64,000 nt of DNA from Nitrincola iocasae (lineage in GTDB: Bacteria; Pseudomonadota; Gammaproteobacteria; Pseudomonadales; Balneatricaceae), in the NCBI RefSeq assembly GCF_008727795.1, contig NZ_CP044222.1:992001-1056000 (forward strand), read 5' to 3'. Below, piece after piece: positions 9,469-17,670 of this stretch (the first letter of the stretch is position 1; every line of letters starts with the position of its first letter). The position numbers were made by a program, and so were the translations under genes. The notes below the pieces were generated by a model. It saw only the letters and a list, made by a program, of their open reading frames with translations. It did no database searches and was not told the DNA's origin.

Positions 9469-9556
9469 GTTCCGATCCCATCAGCCCTCTCAAACCTGGG
9501 TGCCAGCATAAAGTCTAAAACCCCTAAGCCTTCTGATGTCGGTCCATGCACTGATA

Positions 9557-9886
9557 TTATTTAATAAACTTCAGATCGGCTTTGCGGTGCTTTTTGGCGT
9601 TAGTATAGAAATTTTCATGCGGTCCAATATTCAGAAGGTACAATGTCAGTTGTTCTTCCTGCCAGTTATAACCCAATAGTACTTGCTGTCCATTCAGACT
9701 GAATTTATGGACGCGAAGATAACTAAGGTCTCCCTTCTTTAGCTGCCCTATCTCAGGGTTTTCGATGATTACATCCACCGCATCCTCGATGATAACTAAA
9801 TCATCTTCAGGCAGCTTGCTGAGAGTCTTTTTGAAAACCGGGCTTTCATATACATTAATCCCGGTTTCGTTTGGTTCTACGCTCAT
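9557..9886 (-). CDS. RelE/ParE-family toxin
   Basis: 109 residues from the internal start MSVEPNE; a start at 9910 adds eight residues. The core YESPVFKKTLSKLP, the helix pair with DAVDVIIENPEIG, and the beta strands YLRVHKFSLNGQQVLLGYNW match the RelE/ParE toxin fold, which includes ribosome-dependent mRNA interferases and gyrase inhibitors. The gene overlaps the upstream ParD-like gene by about 30 bases, the standard antitoxin-toxin order. Which target it hits cannot be told here. Confidence 0.8.
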   Translation of the reverse strand: MSVEPNETGINVYESPVFKKTLSKLPEDDLVIIEDAVDVIIENPEIGQLKKGDLSYLRVHKFSLNGQQVLLGYNWQEEQLTLYLLNIGPHENFYTNAKKHRKADLKFIK

Positions 9887-10091
9887 ATTTGGTCGCTTTT
9901 CCAGAAACAACAGCTTCGCGTGCGATCAGTGCTTCACGGATGAATTCATAGGATAGATCTGGATTGTCTTCAACCATCTGTCCAATTTTACTCCAATGCT
10001 CGATCTGCTTAGGTACTGTTCGGTGCGCGGCGGCTGAGTGAATTCTCACGCTCTCGACGAAGTCATCGTCAAGACGAACACTAGTTGCCAT
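9855..10091 (-). CDS. ParD-like antitoxin
   Basis: 78 residues from MATSVRLDDDF; this ATG has a GGAGA at good spacing, while the ATG six bases earlier is too close to it. The N-terminal VRLDDDFVESVRIHSAAAHRTVPKQIEHW looks like a ribbon-helix-helix DNA-binding segment and the C-terminal half (EFIREALIAREAVVSGKATKY) like a toxin-wrapping helix. It should neutralise the RelE-like toxin downstream and repress their common promoter. Confidence 0.78.
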   Translation of the reverse strand: MATSVRLDDDFVESVRIHSAAAHRTVPKQIEHWSKIGQMVEDNPDLSYEFIREALIAREAVVSGKATKYERRTKRNRD

Positions 10092-10167
10092 TTGCATTCT
10101 CCATTGTGCTTTTTATCTTTTAAGCTGATTATTTGAAATTAATCATATTAAGCATTCTGCGACAAAA

Positions 10168-10184
10168 TGTTGCATTTTGCAACA
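10168..10184. promoter_or_regulatory. Palindromic operator candidate upstream of the toxin-antitoxin pair
   Basis: TGTTGCA-TTT-TGCAACA is a perfect 7+3+7 palindrome 77 bases before the antitoxin start. It is the obvious candidate for the binding site of the ParD-like repressor, but no promoter hexamers could be assigned with confidence. Confidence 0.4.
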
Positions 10185-10267
10185 ATGTCATTCTAAAGCT
10201 CAGGGCAATTTTACCAGCTTCGGTCCATGTCCATTCAGCTCATCTTTACGCTGGCACAGGGTTTTGG

Positions 10268-10407
10268 GCGGGGTGGTGGTATCGCTTTGGGGTGACCCTC
10301 TGCCGCCAGGACGGCGGCAGTGGAGCGGTCAGGGATGACGAAAAGCGAGTCACACCAAAGCGATACCACCACCCCGCGTGGCACCTCTTTCAGCGTGGCA
10401 CCTCTTT
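10268..10407. repeat. Dispersed hairpin-core repeat, copy 1, with long inverted arms and a tandem tail
   Basis: Arms 10268-10295 and 10349-10376 are inverted copies with one internal mismatch. The core between them holds the small hairpin CCGCC-AGGA-CGGCGG-type element and GCGGTCAGGGATGAC, shared almost base for base with the copy at 16605-16656. The arms themselves are different at the two loci. Directly to the right a 15-bp unit starting at 10376 is repeated at 10393. Otherwise the gap 10092-10448 shows no gene. An open frame crossing it on the plus strand is judged non-coding. Confidence 0.7.
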
Positions 10408-10448
10408 TAATATGGCATCATGGGAGCAGCAACTGCTAAGTCCAAGTA

Positions 10449-11108
10449 TCACCCCAGCAAAAATATCACCAGTCTACGCGGTCCATGCGCACCCATTTGC
10501 AGTTTCTGTTCTATATCGGCACTGCGTGACGGGCCGGTAATCATATTCACGGTGCGGGGCAGGCTGGCCTGCTGTTCGCGCAAGCGTGCCCAGGCCTGTT
10601 CATAAACACCGACTATATCTTTACGCCGCAGCACCACCAGATGATTATCCGGCAGAAAGTTCAAGGTGGTAGGACTTTCCGGGCGGGAGTAGAGCATCAG
10701 CGTGCCGGTTTCAGCGATGCCGAGAAACGCACCGGTCAGGCTGGCCAGATCGCCCGCTTGCGCCACCCCTTCACGTACCTTCAGAGTGTCCGGTAGCTGT
10801 TGGCGCAGTGTCTTCAGTGATTCATCTGTTGCCATGACCAGTTCATCAATACCGGCTTCCTGTAGCCATTCAGCTACGGCTGCAGGCAAGGCACTGGCAT
10901 TGCTCAGCTCAAACACTTCAGCGGCGGCTTCACGAGCCATGTCGATAAACAGGGTTTGGGTTTGTGCCTCAGGCAGTTGTGCGCGGGCGGGGATCAGGTT
11001 GGCGGCATGGGCGGAGATGCGCGTCGCCACGCGGGCCTTGTCGGCCTCAGTCGCTTGCGTGCGGCCTAAACCACGGCGAATATTGCCCAGAATTTCTGCT
11101 TTACTCAT
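10449..11108 (-). CDS. lutC: LutC/LldG-type lactate utilisation protein
   Basis: 219 residues starting MSKAEILGNIRRGLGR; the ATG overlaps the lutB stop in an ATGA junction, which decides against the longer frame. LUD-domain (DUF162) protein with the typical DLASLTGAFLGIAETGTLML core near residue 125-145 and the C-terminal ITGPSRSADIEQKLQMGAHGP. LutC is the third subunit of the LutABC L-lactate oxidase complex that feeds electrons to the respiratory chain. It is the last gene of the leftward lutABC operon. Confidence 0.9.
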   Translation of the reverse strand: MSKAEILGNIRRGLGRTQATEADKARVATRISAHAANLIPARAQLPEAQTQTLFIDMAREAAAEVFELSNASALPAAVAEWLQEAGIDELVMATDESLKTLRQQLPDTLKVREGVAQAGDLASLTGAFLGIAETGTLMLYSRPESPTTLNFLPDNHLVVLRRKDIVGVYEQAWARLREQQASLPRTVNMITGPSRSADIEQKLQMGAHGPRRLVIFLLG

Positions 11109-12523
11109 GATGACTGCCCCGTTTTCTGTTTTTCCTGCCACTGTTGCATAAAGGTTTTACCACTCGGTGCGGGCATCTCCCGACCCTCTGTCCAGCCACC
11201 TGCCAGGGGCAGTTTGCTAATGCGGCCTTTTTTGCCTGCCATCAGCCGCAGTACACCACTGCTGAGAGAGGTTACGGTGCGATACAGGGCCGGACGTTTG
11301 GCCAGATAACCCCAAACCCCCAGACCCCAGCGGGCAGTGCGAGGTGTCAGGTGTTTTTCAAACTCATTTTTACGCCAGTGACGCATCAGTTTGGGCAGGG
11401 GAATATGCACCGGGCAAACCGATTCACACTTGCCGCAGAAGGTAGAGGCGTTGGGCAGCAGCGCGGCCTTTTCGATACCGATCATCTGGGGTGTCAGCAC
11501 TGAACCCATGGGGCCTGGGTACACCCAGCCATAACTGTGACCACCTATCGCACCATAGACAGGGCAGTGATTCATACAAGCGGCACAACGTATGCAGCGC
11601 AGCATATCCTGGAGTTCCGTGCCGACCATCTCACTGCGGCCATTATCGACCAGCACCACATGAAAGTCTTCCGGGCCATCCTGATCTCCAGGGCGACGCG
11701 GACCGGTGGAAAGGGTGTTGTATACAGTAAACTCCTGCCCTGTGGCTGAGCGTGCCAGCAGACGTAAAAACAGAGTCATATCTTCCAGCGTGGGCACTAC
11801 CTTCTCGATTGAGGTAACAACAATATGGGTTTTTGGCAGGGTCTGGGTCAGATCGCCATTACCTTCGTTGGTGACGATAATGCTGGAGCCGGTTTCAGCG
11901 ACCAGAAAGTTGGCACCGGTAATGCCCACATCGGCGGCGACAAACTTGGTGCGTAACACTTCACGCGCTTCCTGCATCAGCACCGCCGGGTCCATGGACT
12001 TGGGTTGGTGATGATGCTCATGGAAGGTTTCCGACACATCCTCCAGATTCAAATGGATGGCAGGGGCGATGATATGGCTGGGATGTTCACCGCGCAGTTG
12101 CAGTATATATTCACCCAAATCGGTTTCGACCGGGGTGACGCCATTGGCCTGGAGGTAGTCATTCAGATTGATCTCTTCCGTGACCATGGATTTACCCTTG
12201 GTGACGGTTTTGGCATCTTTATCTTTACAGATTTTCAGAATGGTTTCGCGCGCTTCTTCGGCGCTGCGACACCAGTGCACATGGCCCCCATTTTCCAGTA
12301 CCTTGGCTTCAAAGGTTTCCAGATAGATATCCAGGTGTTCGATAATATGGTTTTTCAGATCACGCGCTTCATCACGCAACTGATCAAATTCCGGCAGGCG
12401 CGCCATGGCTGCCGCACGCTTGTGTGGAAAACCGGTTTTGACGTTGCCAAGGGCTTTTTGCAGGCCGACATCCTGCAAGGCGATACGTGCATTGGCTTTA
12501 AAATCGGGGCTTGTAATTTGCAT
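11105..12523 (-). CDS. lutB: LutB/LldF iron-sulfur lactate oxidation subunit
   Basis: 472 residues, full length. An N-terminal LUD domain is followed by a ferredoxin-like domain with two cluster motifs, CIRCAACMNHCP near residue 305 and CGKCESVCP near 355, each binding a 4Fe-4S cluster. The start has AGGAG eight bases upstream. Together with LutA and LutC it makes a lactate dehydrogenase complex, known from Bacillus and from E. coli ykgEFG. The operon is controlled in relatives by a GntR/FCD repressor, which is encoded divergently here. Confidence 0.93.
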   Translation of the reverse strand: MQITSPDFKANARIALQDVGLQKALGNVKTGFPHKRAAAMARLPEFDQLRDEARDLKNHIIEHLDIYLETFEAKVLENGGHVHWCRSAEEARETILKICKDKDAKTVTKGKSMVTEEINLNDYLQANGVTPVETDLGEYILQLRGEHPSHIIAPAIHLNLEDVSETFHEHHHQPKSMDPAVLMQEAREVLRTKFVAADVGITGANFLVAETGSSIIVTNEGNGDLTQTLPKTHIVVTSIEKVVPTLEDMTLFLRLLARSATGQEFTVYNTLSTGPRRPGDQDGPEDFHVVLVDNGRSEMVGTELQDMLRCIRCAACMNHCPVYGAIGGHSYGWVYPGPMGSVLTPQMIGIEKAALLPNASTFCGKCESVCPVHIPLPKLMRHWRKNEFEKHLTPRTARWGLGVWGYLAKRPALYRTVTSLSSGVLRLMAGKKGRISKLPLAGGWTEGREMPAPSGKTFMQQWQEKQKTGQSS

Positions 12524-12535
12524 ATCCGGCTCCTG

Positions 12536-13330
12536 TTACAGCGATTTGCCAAGGGCATAGGCAGATTCGCCCAGTGCCGGTTGTGAGGTCATATCCGCCA
12601 GTACTTCTACGATGTGGCGCACGGTTACGGGTTTACCTTCACGCTGCAGTTTACCGGCCATGTTCAGCAGGCAACCCAGGTCACCACCCAGCAGGGTTTG
12701 TGCGCCTGACTGGCTGATGCTTTCGGTTTTATTACCCACCATGCGGTTGGAAATTTCCGGATATTTGACACAGAAGGTGCCGCCGAACCCACAACAGGTT
12801 TCGCTCTCTTCCATCTCTTTCAGTTCAACGCCCTTCAGCTGAGCCAGGAGCTGGCGAGGTTGCTGCTTGATGCCCAGCTCACGCAAGCCAGAGCAGGAGT
12901 CATGATAGGTGACGCTGCCGCTGAACTGGCTGCTGAACTGATCATACTTCAGTACATCCACCAGAAAGGCGGTAATTTCGAAGGCCCGTGCTTTGAGGGC
13001 GATGGCGCGTGCCTGCCAGGGGTCCTCAGCACTGAACAGCTCCGGATAGTGGTGCAGCATGCTAATACAGGAACCCGAAGGCGCTACAACATATTCATAG
13101 CCATCCAGCGCCGCAATGGTCTGTCGGGCAATATCGGCCGAGGTGTTGAAGTCACCGCTGTTAAATGCGGGCTGTCCACAGCAGGTTTGCTGCTCGGGAA
13201 CTTCGACTCGGCAGCCAGCCATTTCAAGCAGTTTGATGGTGGCAAAGCCCACCTCGGGGCGGTAGAGATCAGTCAGGCAGGTAACAAACAAGCCGACAAC
13301 AGGTTGACTCTTATTATCTTTCACACTCAA
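12536..13330 (-). CDS. lutA: LutA/LldE CCG-domain lactate oxidation subunit
   Basis: 264 residues with two cysteine-rich CCG domains, seen as TCCGQPAFNSGD near residue 48 and TCCGFGGTFC near 180, plus GSCISMLHHYPELF and YHDSCSGLRELG. These bind an unusual Fe-S cluster and occur in heterodisulfide-reductase-like oxidoreductases. First gene of lutABC on the minus strand, 12 bases before lutB. Its promoter must lie in 13331-13444, shared with the divergent regulator and its operator. Confidence 0.93.
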   Translation of the reverse strand: MSVKDNKSQPVVGLFVTCLTDLYRPEVGFATIKLLEMAGCRVEVPEQQTCCGQPAFNSGDFNTSADIARQTIAALDGYEYVVAPSGSCISMLHHYPELFSAEDPWQARAIALKARAFEITAFLVDVLKYDQFSSQFSGSVTYHDSCSGLRELGIKQQPRQLLAQLKGVELKEMEESETCCGFGGTFCVKYPEISNRMVGNKTESISQSGAQTLLGGDLGCLLNMAGKLQREGKPVTVRHIVEVLADMTSQPALGESAYALGKSL

Positions 13331-13423
13331 TCCTCAGAGGGCTGTAAACAAAAAGCGGTAAACCGCCGTATATCACTACAAGATAGGCGAGAGCGCAGGT
13401 AAAATAAACACTATCCCCTAAAG

Positions 13424-13434
13424 TGGTCTGACCA
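13424..13434. promoter_or_regulatory. GntR/FCD (LldR-type) operator between lutA and its regulator
   Basis: TGGTCTGACCA fits the family operator rule T-N-G-T-N3-A-C-N-A exactly and is palindromic. It lies between divergent lutA and the regulator gene, so one bound dimer could control both. LldR-type repressors are known to release such sites when L-lactate binds. Confidence 0.6.
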
Positions 13435-13444
13435 AGGTGGCGGC

Positions 13445-14143
13445 TTGAAACACAACAAAGCCCTAAGTACTCAAGAGACACTGTTGCAGCAACTGACCGG
13501 TCTTATCGCGACCGGTGAGCTGATTCCGGGTGCCCGGCTGCCATCAGAGCGGCGTATGGCAACCGACTATGCGGTATCCCGCGCCAGTGTGCGCCAGGCG
13601 GTACAGACGCTGCAAGGGCAGGCGTTAATAGAAACCCGGCATGGCGGTGGCAGTCGCTGTCTGAATTTATTGCAAACACATTTGCAGCTGCCCCAGTCCG
13701 GATCGGACAATCGCACGCTGCAGCTCGATGTGATGGAAGCGCGGGCGTTACTGGAAGGTGAGGCAGCCTATTACTGTGCTCTGCGTGCCAGTGATGCGCA
13801 GTTGGCAGCGCTGGCAACAGAATATCAGGCCATGCAATTGCGCAATCAGGGAAAATCCACCCTGCATAAGGCCAAGGAGGATTTAACCTTTCATACCATG
13901 ATTGCAGAGTCCAGCCATCATCTGCTGGTGGTGAGCTTCAGTCAGCTATTCTATGCCCGCTATTTTAATGCCATACATCAGGCGCTCTTCACCACGCTGA
14001 AGCGCTACGGACGTTATCCGCAAGGTATAGCGCAGCAGCATGAAAAAATACACCGGGCGATCCAGGCACGTAATCCTGAGCTGGCGCGTACCGAGGCGCG
14101 AGAGCACATCCTCTATACGCGCAGCCTGCTGGAAAAAGCCTGA
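13445..14143 (+). CDS. GntR-family (FCD) transcription regulator of lactate genes
   Basis: 232 residues starting at TTG 13445, supported by AAGGTGG just upstream; no ATG in frame fits. The N-terminal winged helix has LIPGARLPSERRMATDYAVSRASVRQA (about 24-50), and the C-terminal FCD domain holds the metal-ligand pattern in LTFHTMIAESSHH near residue 150 and HEKIHRAIQARNPELARTEAREH near 198. Divergent from lutABC with an LldR-type site in between, so it most likely represses lutABC and itself in the absence of lactate. Confidence 0.87.
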   Translation: MKHNKALSTQETLLQQLTGLIATGELIPGARLPSERRMATDYAVSRASVRQAVQTLQGQALIETRHGGGSRCLNLLQTHLQLPQSGSDNRTLQLDVMEARALLEGEAAYYCALRASDAQLAALATEYQAMQLRNQGKSTLHKAKEDLTFHTMIAESSHHLLVVSFSQLFYARYFNAIHQALFTTLKRYGRYPQGIAQQHEKIHRAIQARNPELARTEAREHILYTRSLLEKA

Positions 14144-14147
14144 CCTG

Positions 14148-14184
14148 GATTGCCTGGCCAAGTGAACCTAGGCAATCTTTTTTT
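14148..14184 (+). terminator. Terminator behind the lactate regulator
   Basis: Stem GATTGCCT (14148-14155) pairs with AGGCAATC (14170-14177), followed by seven T. It serves the rightward regulator gene and overlaps the last codons of the convergent leuA. Confidence 0.75.
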
Positions 14185-15841
14185 CTATGGCCACAGCGGA
14201 TCGGCTGCGGGCAAATGCATTTAAGACCGCCTGGAGTGTTGCCGCCGAGGTATCCTCTGCCACTGTCACGGCAGCATAGCTCACCTCGTCAACCTTCAGT
14301 GCCACACAGGCCTGCGCCTGGGCGTGGGTGCCCTCGGTCAGAGCACGTTCATCGAACTGCAGTATCTCGATGCCAACACCGAAACGTTTTTCCAGTGCGT
14401 TCACCAGGGCATCCACGGCGCCGCTACCCTGTCCCTGAAGGCTGGGCAAGTGTTCGGCCACTTTAAAGCTGCCTTTAACCACACCCTGTTCAGTATGCAG
14501 GTCATAGTCGAGCAGGGCCCAGTCAGCCTGGGTGGTATTGAAGCACTCTTCAAACAGTGATCTGATCTGCAGTGAGGTGATTTCGGCGCCGGTCTGTTCC
14601 GAGGCTTTTTGCACCACGCGGCTGATTTCGCTGTGCATCCATTTCGGTAAGATGATGCCGTAATCCCGCTCCAGTACCAGCGCCACACCGCCTTTGCCAC
14701 TCTGGCTGTTGATGCGTACCACCGCTTCGTACTCACGTCCGATATCACGTGGATCGATGGGCAGGTACGCCACCTCCCAATGGGGTAACTGATGCTGTTC
14801 GTGGTAGTTGATGGACTTGCGAATGGCATCCTGATGGCTACCGGAAAAGGCGGTATACACCAGCTCGCCAGCCCAGGGGTGGCGCGCGGCTACTGGCAGC
14901 TCGGTGCAGTATTCCACTACCGCGATAATCTCTTTGATATTGGAAAAATCCAATTCCGGATCGACACCTTGAGAATAAAGGTTCATCCCCAGGGTAACGA
15001 TATCCATATTACCGGTGCGCTCACCATTGCCCAGCAAAGTACCCTCAATTCTGTCAGCACCGGCCATAATGCCCAGCTCTGCTGCAGCCACGCCACAGCC
15101 ACGGTCGTTGTGGGTGTGCAGGCTGATGATCACCCGATCGCGCTGTTGCAGATGGCGACAGAAATACTCTATCTGGTCTGCAAACACATTGGGCGTCGAC
15201 ATTTCCACTGTGGCGGGCAGGTTGATAATCACCTTGCGTCCATTTTCCGGTTGCCACTCAGCGATTACCGCATCACAAACCTCAACGGCGTAATCCAGCT
15301 CAGTACCGGTAAAACTCTCGGGTGAATACTGGAAGGCCCAGTCGGTTTGCGGATACCTGGTGGCATAGTCGCGTACCCAGCGCGCACCCTGAACCGCTAT
15401 TGCCTTGATGCCGTCACGGTCCAGGCCAAAGACCTGTTCACGCTGTACCTGGGAGGTTGAGTTGTACACATGCACTATCGCCTGTTTCGCACCTTCCAGA
15501 GCTTCATAGGAACGTGCGATCAGGTCTTCACGGGCCTGAGTCAGAACCTGAATGGTCACATCAGCAGGAATCAGCTCTTCAGTAATCAGCTTGCGCACAA
15601 AATCAAAATCTGGCTGTGATGCCGATGGAAAGCCGACTTCAATTTCTTTAAAGCCCAGTTTGACCAGCAGGGCAAACATACGTGTCTTCTGATCCACATT
15701 CATTGGATTGATCAGTGCCTGATTACCGTCGCGTAGATCAACACTGCACCAGTGAGGTGCCTGGGTGATCTGCTGATCTGGCCAGGTGCGATCGGTTAAG
15801 CGAATCGGTGTAAACGCTCGGTATTTGCGATGATCAAACAT
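14168..15841 (-). CDS. leuA: 2-isopropylmalate synthase (LeuA, type 2)
   Basis: 557 residues, the longer leuA type. The enzyme condenses 2-ketoisovalerate with acetyl-CoA in the first committed step of leucine synthesis. The N-terminal barrel has SVDLRDGNQAL near residue 35 (metal and substrate binding), the region GFKEIEVGFPSASQPDFDF near 58-76, and the metal ligands in SLHTHNDRGCG near 240. The C-terminal third (about 430-557) is the LeuA regulatory domain that senses leucine. No leader peptide or T-box is visible upstream. The divergent Lrp-type gene may regulate it. Confidence 0.95.
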   Translation of the reverse strand: MFDHRKYRAFTPIRLTDRTWPDQQITQAPHWCSVDLRDGNQALINPMNVDQKTRMFALLVKLGFKEIEVGFPSASQPDFDFVRKLITEELIPADVTIQVLTQAREDLIARSYEALEGAKQAIVHVYNSTSQVQREQVFGLDRDGIKAIAVQGARWVRDYATRYPQTDWAFQYSPESFTGTELDYAVEVCDAVIAEWQPENGRKVIINLPATVEMSTPNVFADQIEYFCRHLQQRDRVIISLHTHNDRGCGVAAAELGIMAGADRIEGTLLGNGERTGNMDIVTLGMNLYSQGVDPELDFSNIKEIIAVVEYCTELPVAARHPWAGELVYTAFSGSHQDAIRKSINYHEQHQLPHWEVAYLPIDPRDIGREYEAVVRINSQSGKGGVALVLERDYGIILPKWMHSEISRVVQKASEQTGAEITSLQIRSLFEECFNTTQADWALLDYDLHTEQGVVKGSFKVAEHLPSLQGQGSGAVDALVNALEKRFGVGIEILQFDERALTEGTHAQAQACVALKVDEVSYAAVTVAEDTSAATLQAVLNAFARSRSAVAIEKKIA

Positions 15842-15898
15842 GCTGAAGTCCTTAGAATCGGATTAACTGAGTACAGAGACAAGTTTACGCCCTTGCTC

Positions 15899-15987
15899 GC
15901 GCAATAGGGTTGCGAATTCAGGTTTGTTTGCGAGGTTTGCGCAATTAGAGTGTGGCGTATTACTATTAGAGTTATAAATTATTGCGC
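15899..15987. promoter_or_regulatory. Cluster of TTGCG half-sites between leuA and the Lrp-type gene
   Basis: GCGCAAT at 15899, TTGCGAA at 15910, TTGCGA at 15928, TTGCGCAA at 15937 and TTGCGC at 15982 crowd the divergent intergenic space. Multiple weakly conserved palindromic sites are how Lrp/AsnC octamers usually bind, so this is a candidate operator region. The spacing is irregular and the motif is inferred only from repetition. Confidence 0.35.
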
Positions 15988-16008
15988 TATCGGGTTTTTA
16001 GGTGATGT

Positions 16009-16488
16009 ATGTATGTTGAATTGGATCGTTTTGATATAAAAATATTGCAGCAGTTGCAGGTGGATGCGTCCATCTCCAATCAGGATCTGGCTGACCGGAT
16101 CGGTCTGACCGCCGCGCCCTGTTCCCGGCGGGTGAAGCAACTGCTGGATACCGGTGTGATCGAGCGGCAGGTGGTGCGGGTGAACGAGCGTAAAGTAGGT
16201 TTAAACCTGATTGCCATGTTGCACATCATTATGGACAAGCATATCCCTGAGCGTTTCGAAGCCTTTGAAGCCGCCATTGCCGATATTCCCGAGGTGATGG
16301 AATGCTACCTGATCACCGGCCATGATGCTGACTACCAGCTCAAAGTCGCTGTTGCCGATATGGACAGCTACCACGACATCTTGCTGGGTAAAATCACTCG
16401 TATTACCGGGGTGAGTGGGGTGAAGTCATCCTTTATAATGCGTAAGGTGGTCGATACTACGGCGGTGCCGTTGCATTATATTCGGTAG
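16009..16488 (+). CDS. Lrp/AsnC-family transcription regulator
   Basis: 159 residues. An N-terminal winged helix-turn-helix (RFDIKILQQLQVDASISNQDLADRIGLTAAPCSRRVKQL, in two runs, residues 7-46) and a C-terminal RAM/ACT ligand domain with MECYLITGHDADYQLKV near residue 98 and HDILLGKI near 123. Length and layout match Lrp paralogs rather than Lrp itself. AGGTG lies four bases before the chosen ATG, and the ATGs four bases either side are out of frame. It is divergent from leuA, so it may sense an amino acid and adjust leuA, but this is context only. Confidence 0.88.
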   Translation: MYVELDRFDIKILQQLQVDASISNQDLADRIGLTAAPCSRRVKQLLDTGVIERQVVRVNERKVGLNLIAMLHIIMDKHIPERFEAFEAAIADIPEVMECYLITGHDADYQLKVAVADMDSYHDILLGKITRITGVSGVKSSFIMRKVVDTTAVPLHYIR

Positions 16489-16583
16489 TTTTTTGTGTGT
16501 CTGGTGTCGGGTTTGGGCGGGGCCTGAATGAAGCGTTGATGGTATTTTCATTATTGCTGATGGCACGAGATCTGAGGAAGGGT

Positions 16584-16687
16584 GTGCTACTCGCTGTGTC
16601 TGACTGTCTGCCGCCAGGACGGCGGCAGTCAAGCGGTCAGGGATGACAAAAAGCGTGTCAGACGCAGCGAGTAGCGCATCCGGACCA
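16584..16687. repeat. Dispersed hairpin-core repeat, copy 2
   Basis: Inverted arms 16584-16604 and 16657-16677 (19 of 21 pairs) enclose a core (16605-16656) that matches the core at 10296-10348 in nearly every base, including the CCGCCAGGACGGCGG hairpin and GCGGTCAGGGATGAC. The arm sequence is unrelated to that of copy 1. The right arm plus ten more bases (to 16687) recurs at 17561-17591 with two changes. The rest of the gap 16489-16750 shows no gene. Confidence 0.72.
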
Positions 16688-16750
16688 ACTACCGTCCTTA
16701 GCTCTTTGTATGAATCAACTTGCAAACATTTACATTGAGGAGGGCAAACC

Positions 16751-17578
16751 ATGTCTGATTTCATCCTGGCCAATGAGCCGGCTATCCGCATTCTGGGTTT
16801 TGTCTCGGTACTGAGTCTGATGGCGGTTTGGGAGACTCTTGCTACCCGACGTCACCAAACCATTAAACGTCTGCTGCGCTGGCCCGCCAATCTCGCCATC
16901 GTGGTTCTGGGTACCCTGGCTATTCGTCTGCTGTTTCCCCTGGCCGCTGTAGGCGCGGCGATCTATGCGTCCGAGCAGGGGTGGGGGCTGCTGAATCTGG
17001 TTTCAATACCAGGCTGGGTAACAGTGGTTCTCGCTATTATCGCTCTGGACCTGGCCATCTATTTTCAGCATCGGATATTTCATGCCGTTCCCTGGTTCTG
17101 GCGATTGCATCGCATGCATCACGCGGATCTGGAATTCGATGTAACCACCGGCTTGCGCTTTCATCCGCTTGAGATTGTGCTGTCCATGGCCATCAAAATG
17201 GCGGTTGTTGTGCTTGTTGGTGCCCCAGCATTGGCCGTGGTGGTATTCGAGGTACTACTGAATGCGTCGTCACTGTTTAATCACGGCAATGTTCGTCTTC
17301 CACAGAGGGTTGATCGCTGGTTAAGACTGCTTCTGGTGACCCCGGATATGCACCGGGTGCATCACTCTGCCATTCAGCGTGAAACCGACAGTAACTTCGG
17401 CTTTAGCGTATCCTGGTGGGACCGACTCTTTGGAACCTACCGCGCTCAGCCTGAAAAGGGGCATCTGGGCATGACCATCGGCATTGAGGATTTCCGGACG
17501 GAACGCGATTTGCGGCTGGACCAGATGCTGATACAGCCGTTCCGTCGCACCAAAAAATGGGTCAGACACAGCGAGTAG
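16751..17578 (+). CDS. Sterol desaturase/fatty acid hydroxylase family membrane protein
   Basis: 275 residues with about four membrane helices (roughly 12-28, 40-62, 82-105, 145-170). The di-iron histidine motifs are present: HRIFH near residue 109, HRMHH near 122 and HRVHH near 199, matching the family's HX3-4H and HXXHH pattern. Start has GGAGG upstream. Such enzymes hydroxylate or desaturate lipids in the membrane; the substrate is unknown. The last five codons are made by a copy of the repeat arm seen at 16657. The gene thus lies between two direct repeats. Confidence 0.87.
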   Translation: MSDFILANEPAIRILGFVSVLSLMAVWETLATRRHQTIKRLLRWPANLAIVVLGTLAIRLLFPLAAVGAAIYASEQGWGLLNLVSIPGWVTVVLAIIALDLAIYFQHRIFHAVPWFWRLHRMHHADLEFDVTTGLRFHPLEIVLSMAIKMAVVVLVGAPALAVVVFEVLLNASSLFNHGNVRLPQRVDRWLRLLLVTPDMHRVHHSAIQRETDSNFGFSVSWWDRLFGTYRAQPEKGHLGMTIGIEDFRTERDLRLDQMLIQPFRRTKKWVRHSE

Positions 17579-17613
17579 CGCACCCGGACCACACCGAGAC
17601 ACCACACCGAGAC
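17561..17613 (+). repeat. Third copy of the repeat arm followed by a 13-bp tandem duplication
   Basis: 17561-17591 matches 16657-16687 at 29 of 31 positions but has no hairpin core next to it. A 13-bp unit, ACCACACCGAGAC, then stands twice in tandem (17588-17600, 17601-17613). A tandem duplication also follows copy 1 at 10376, so it may be a trace of the same process. Confidence 0.65.
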
Positions 17614-17670
17614 ACCCTCGCAGTACCACACAGAGTTACCCCATACGCACCACAAATCCCCCGTCAATGC

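Noticed and set aside
10133..10540. 135-codon plus-strand open frame
   Set aside because: It spans the inverted-repeat element and the end of lutC, has no ribosome site, and its sequence is explained by the repeat.
15842..16008. T-box or leucine-rich leader upstream of leuA
   Set aside because: No run of leucine codons, no specifier loop or terminator/antiterminator pair was found.
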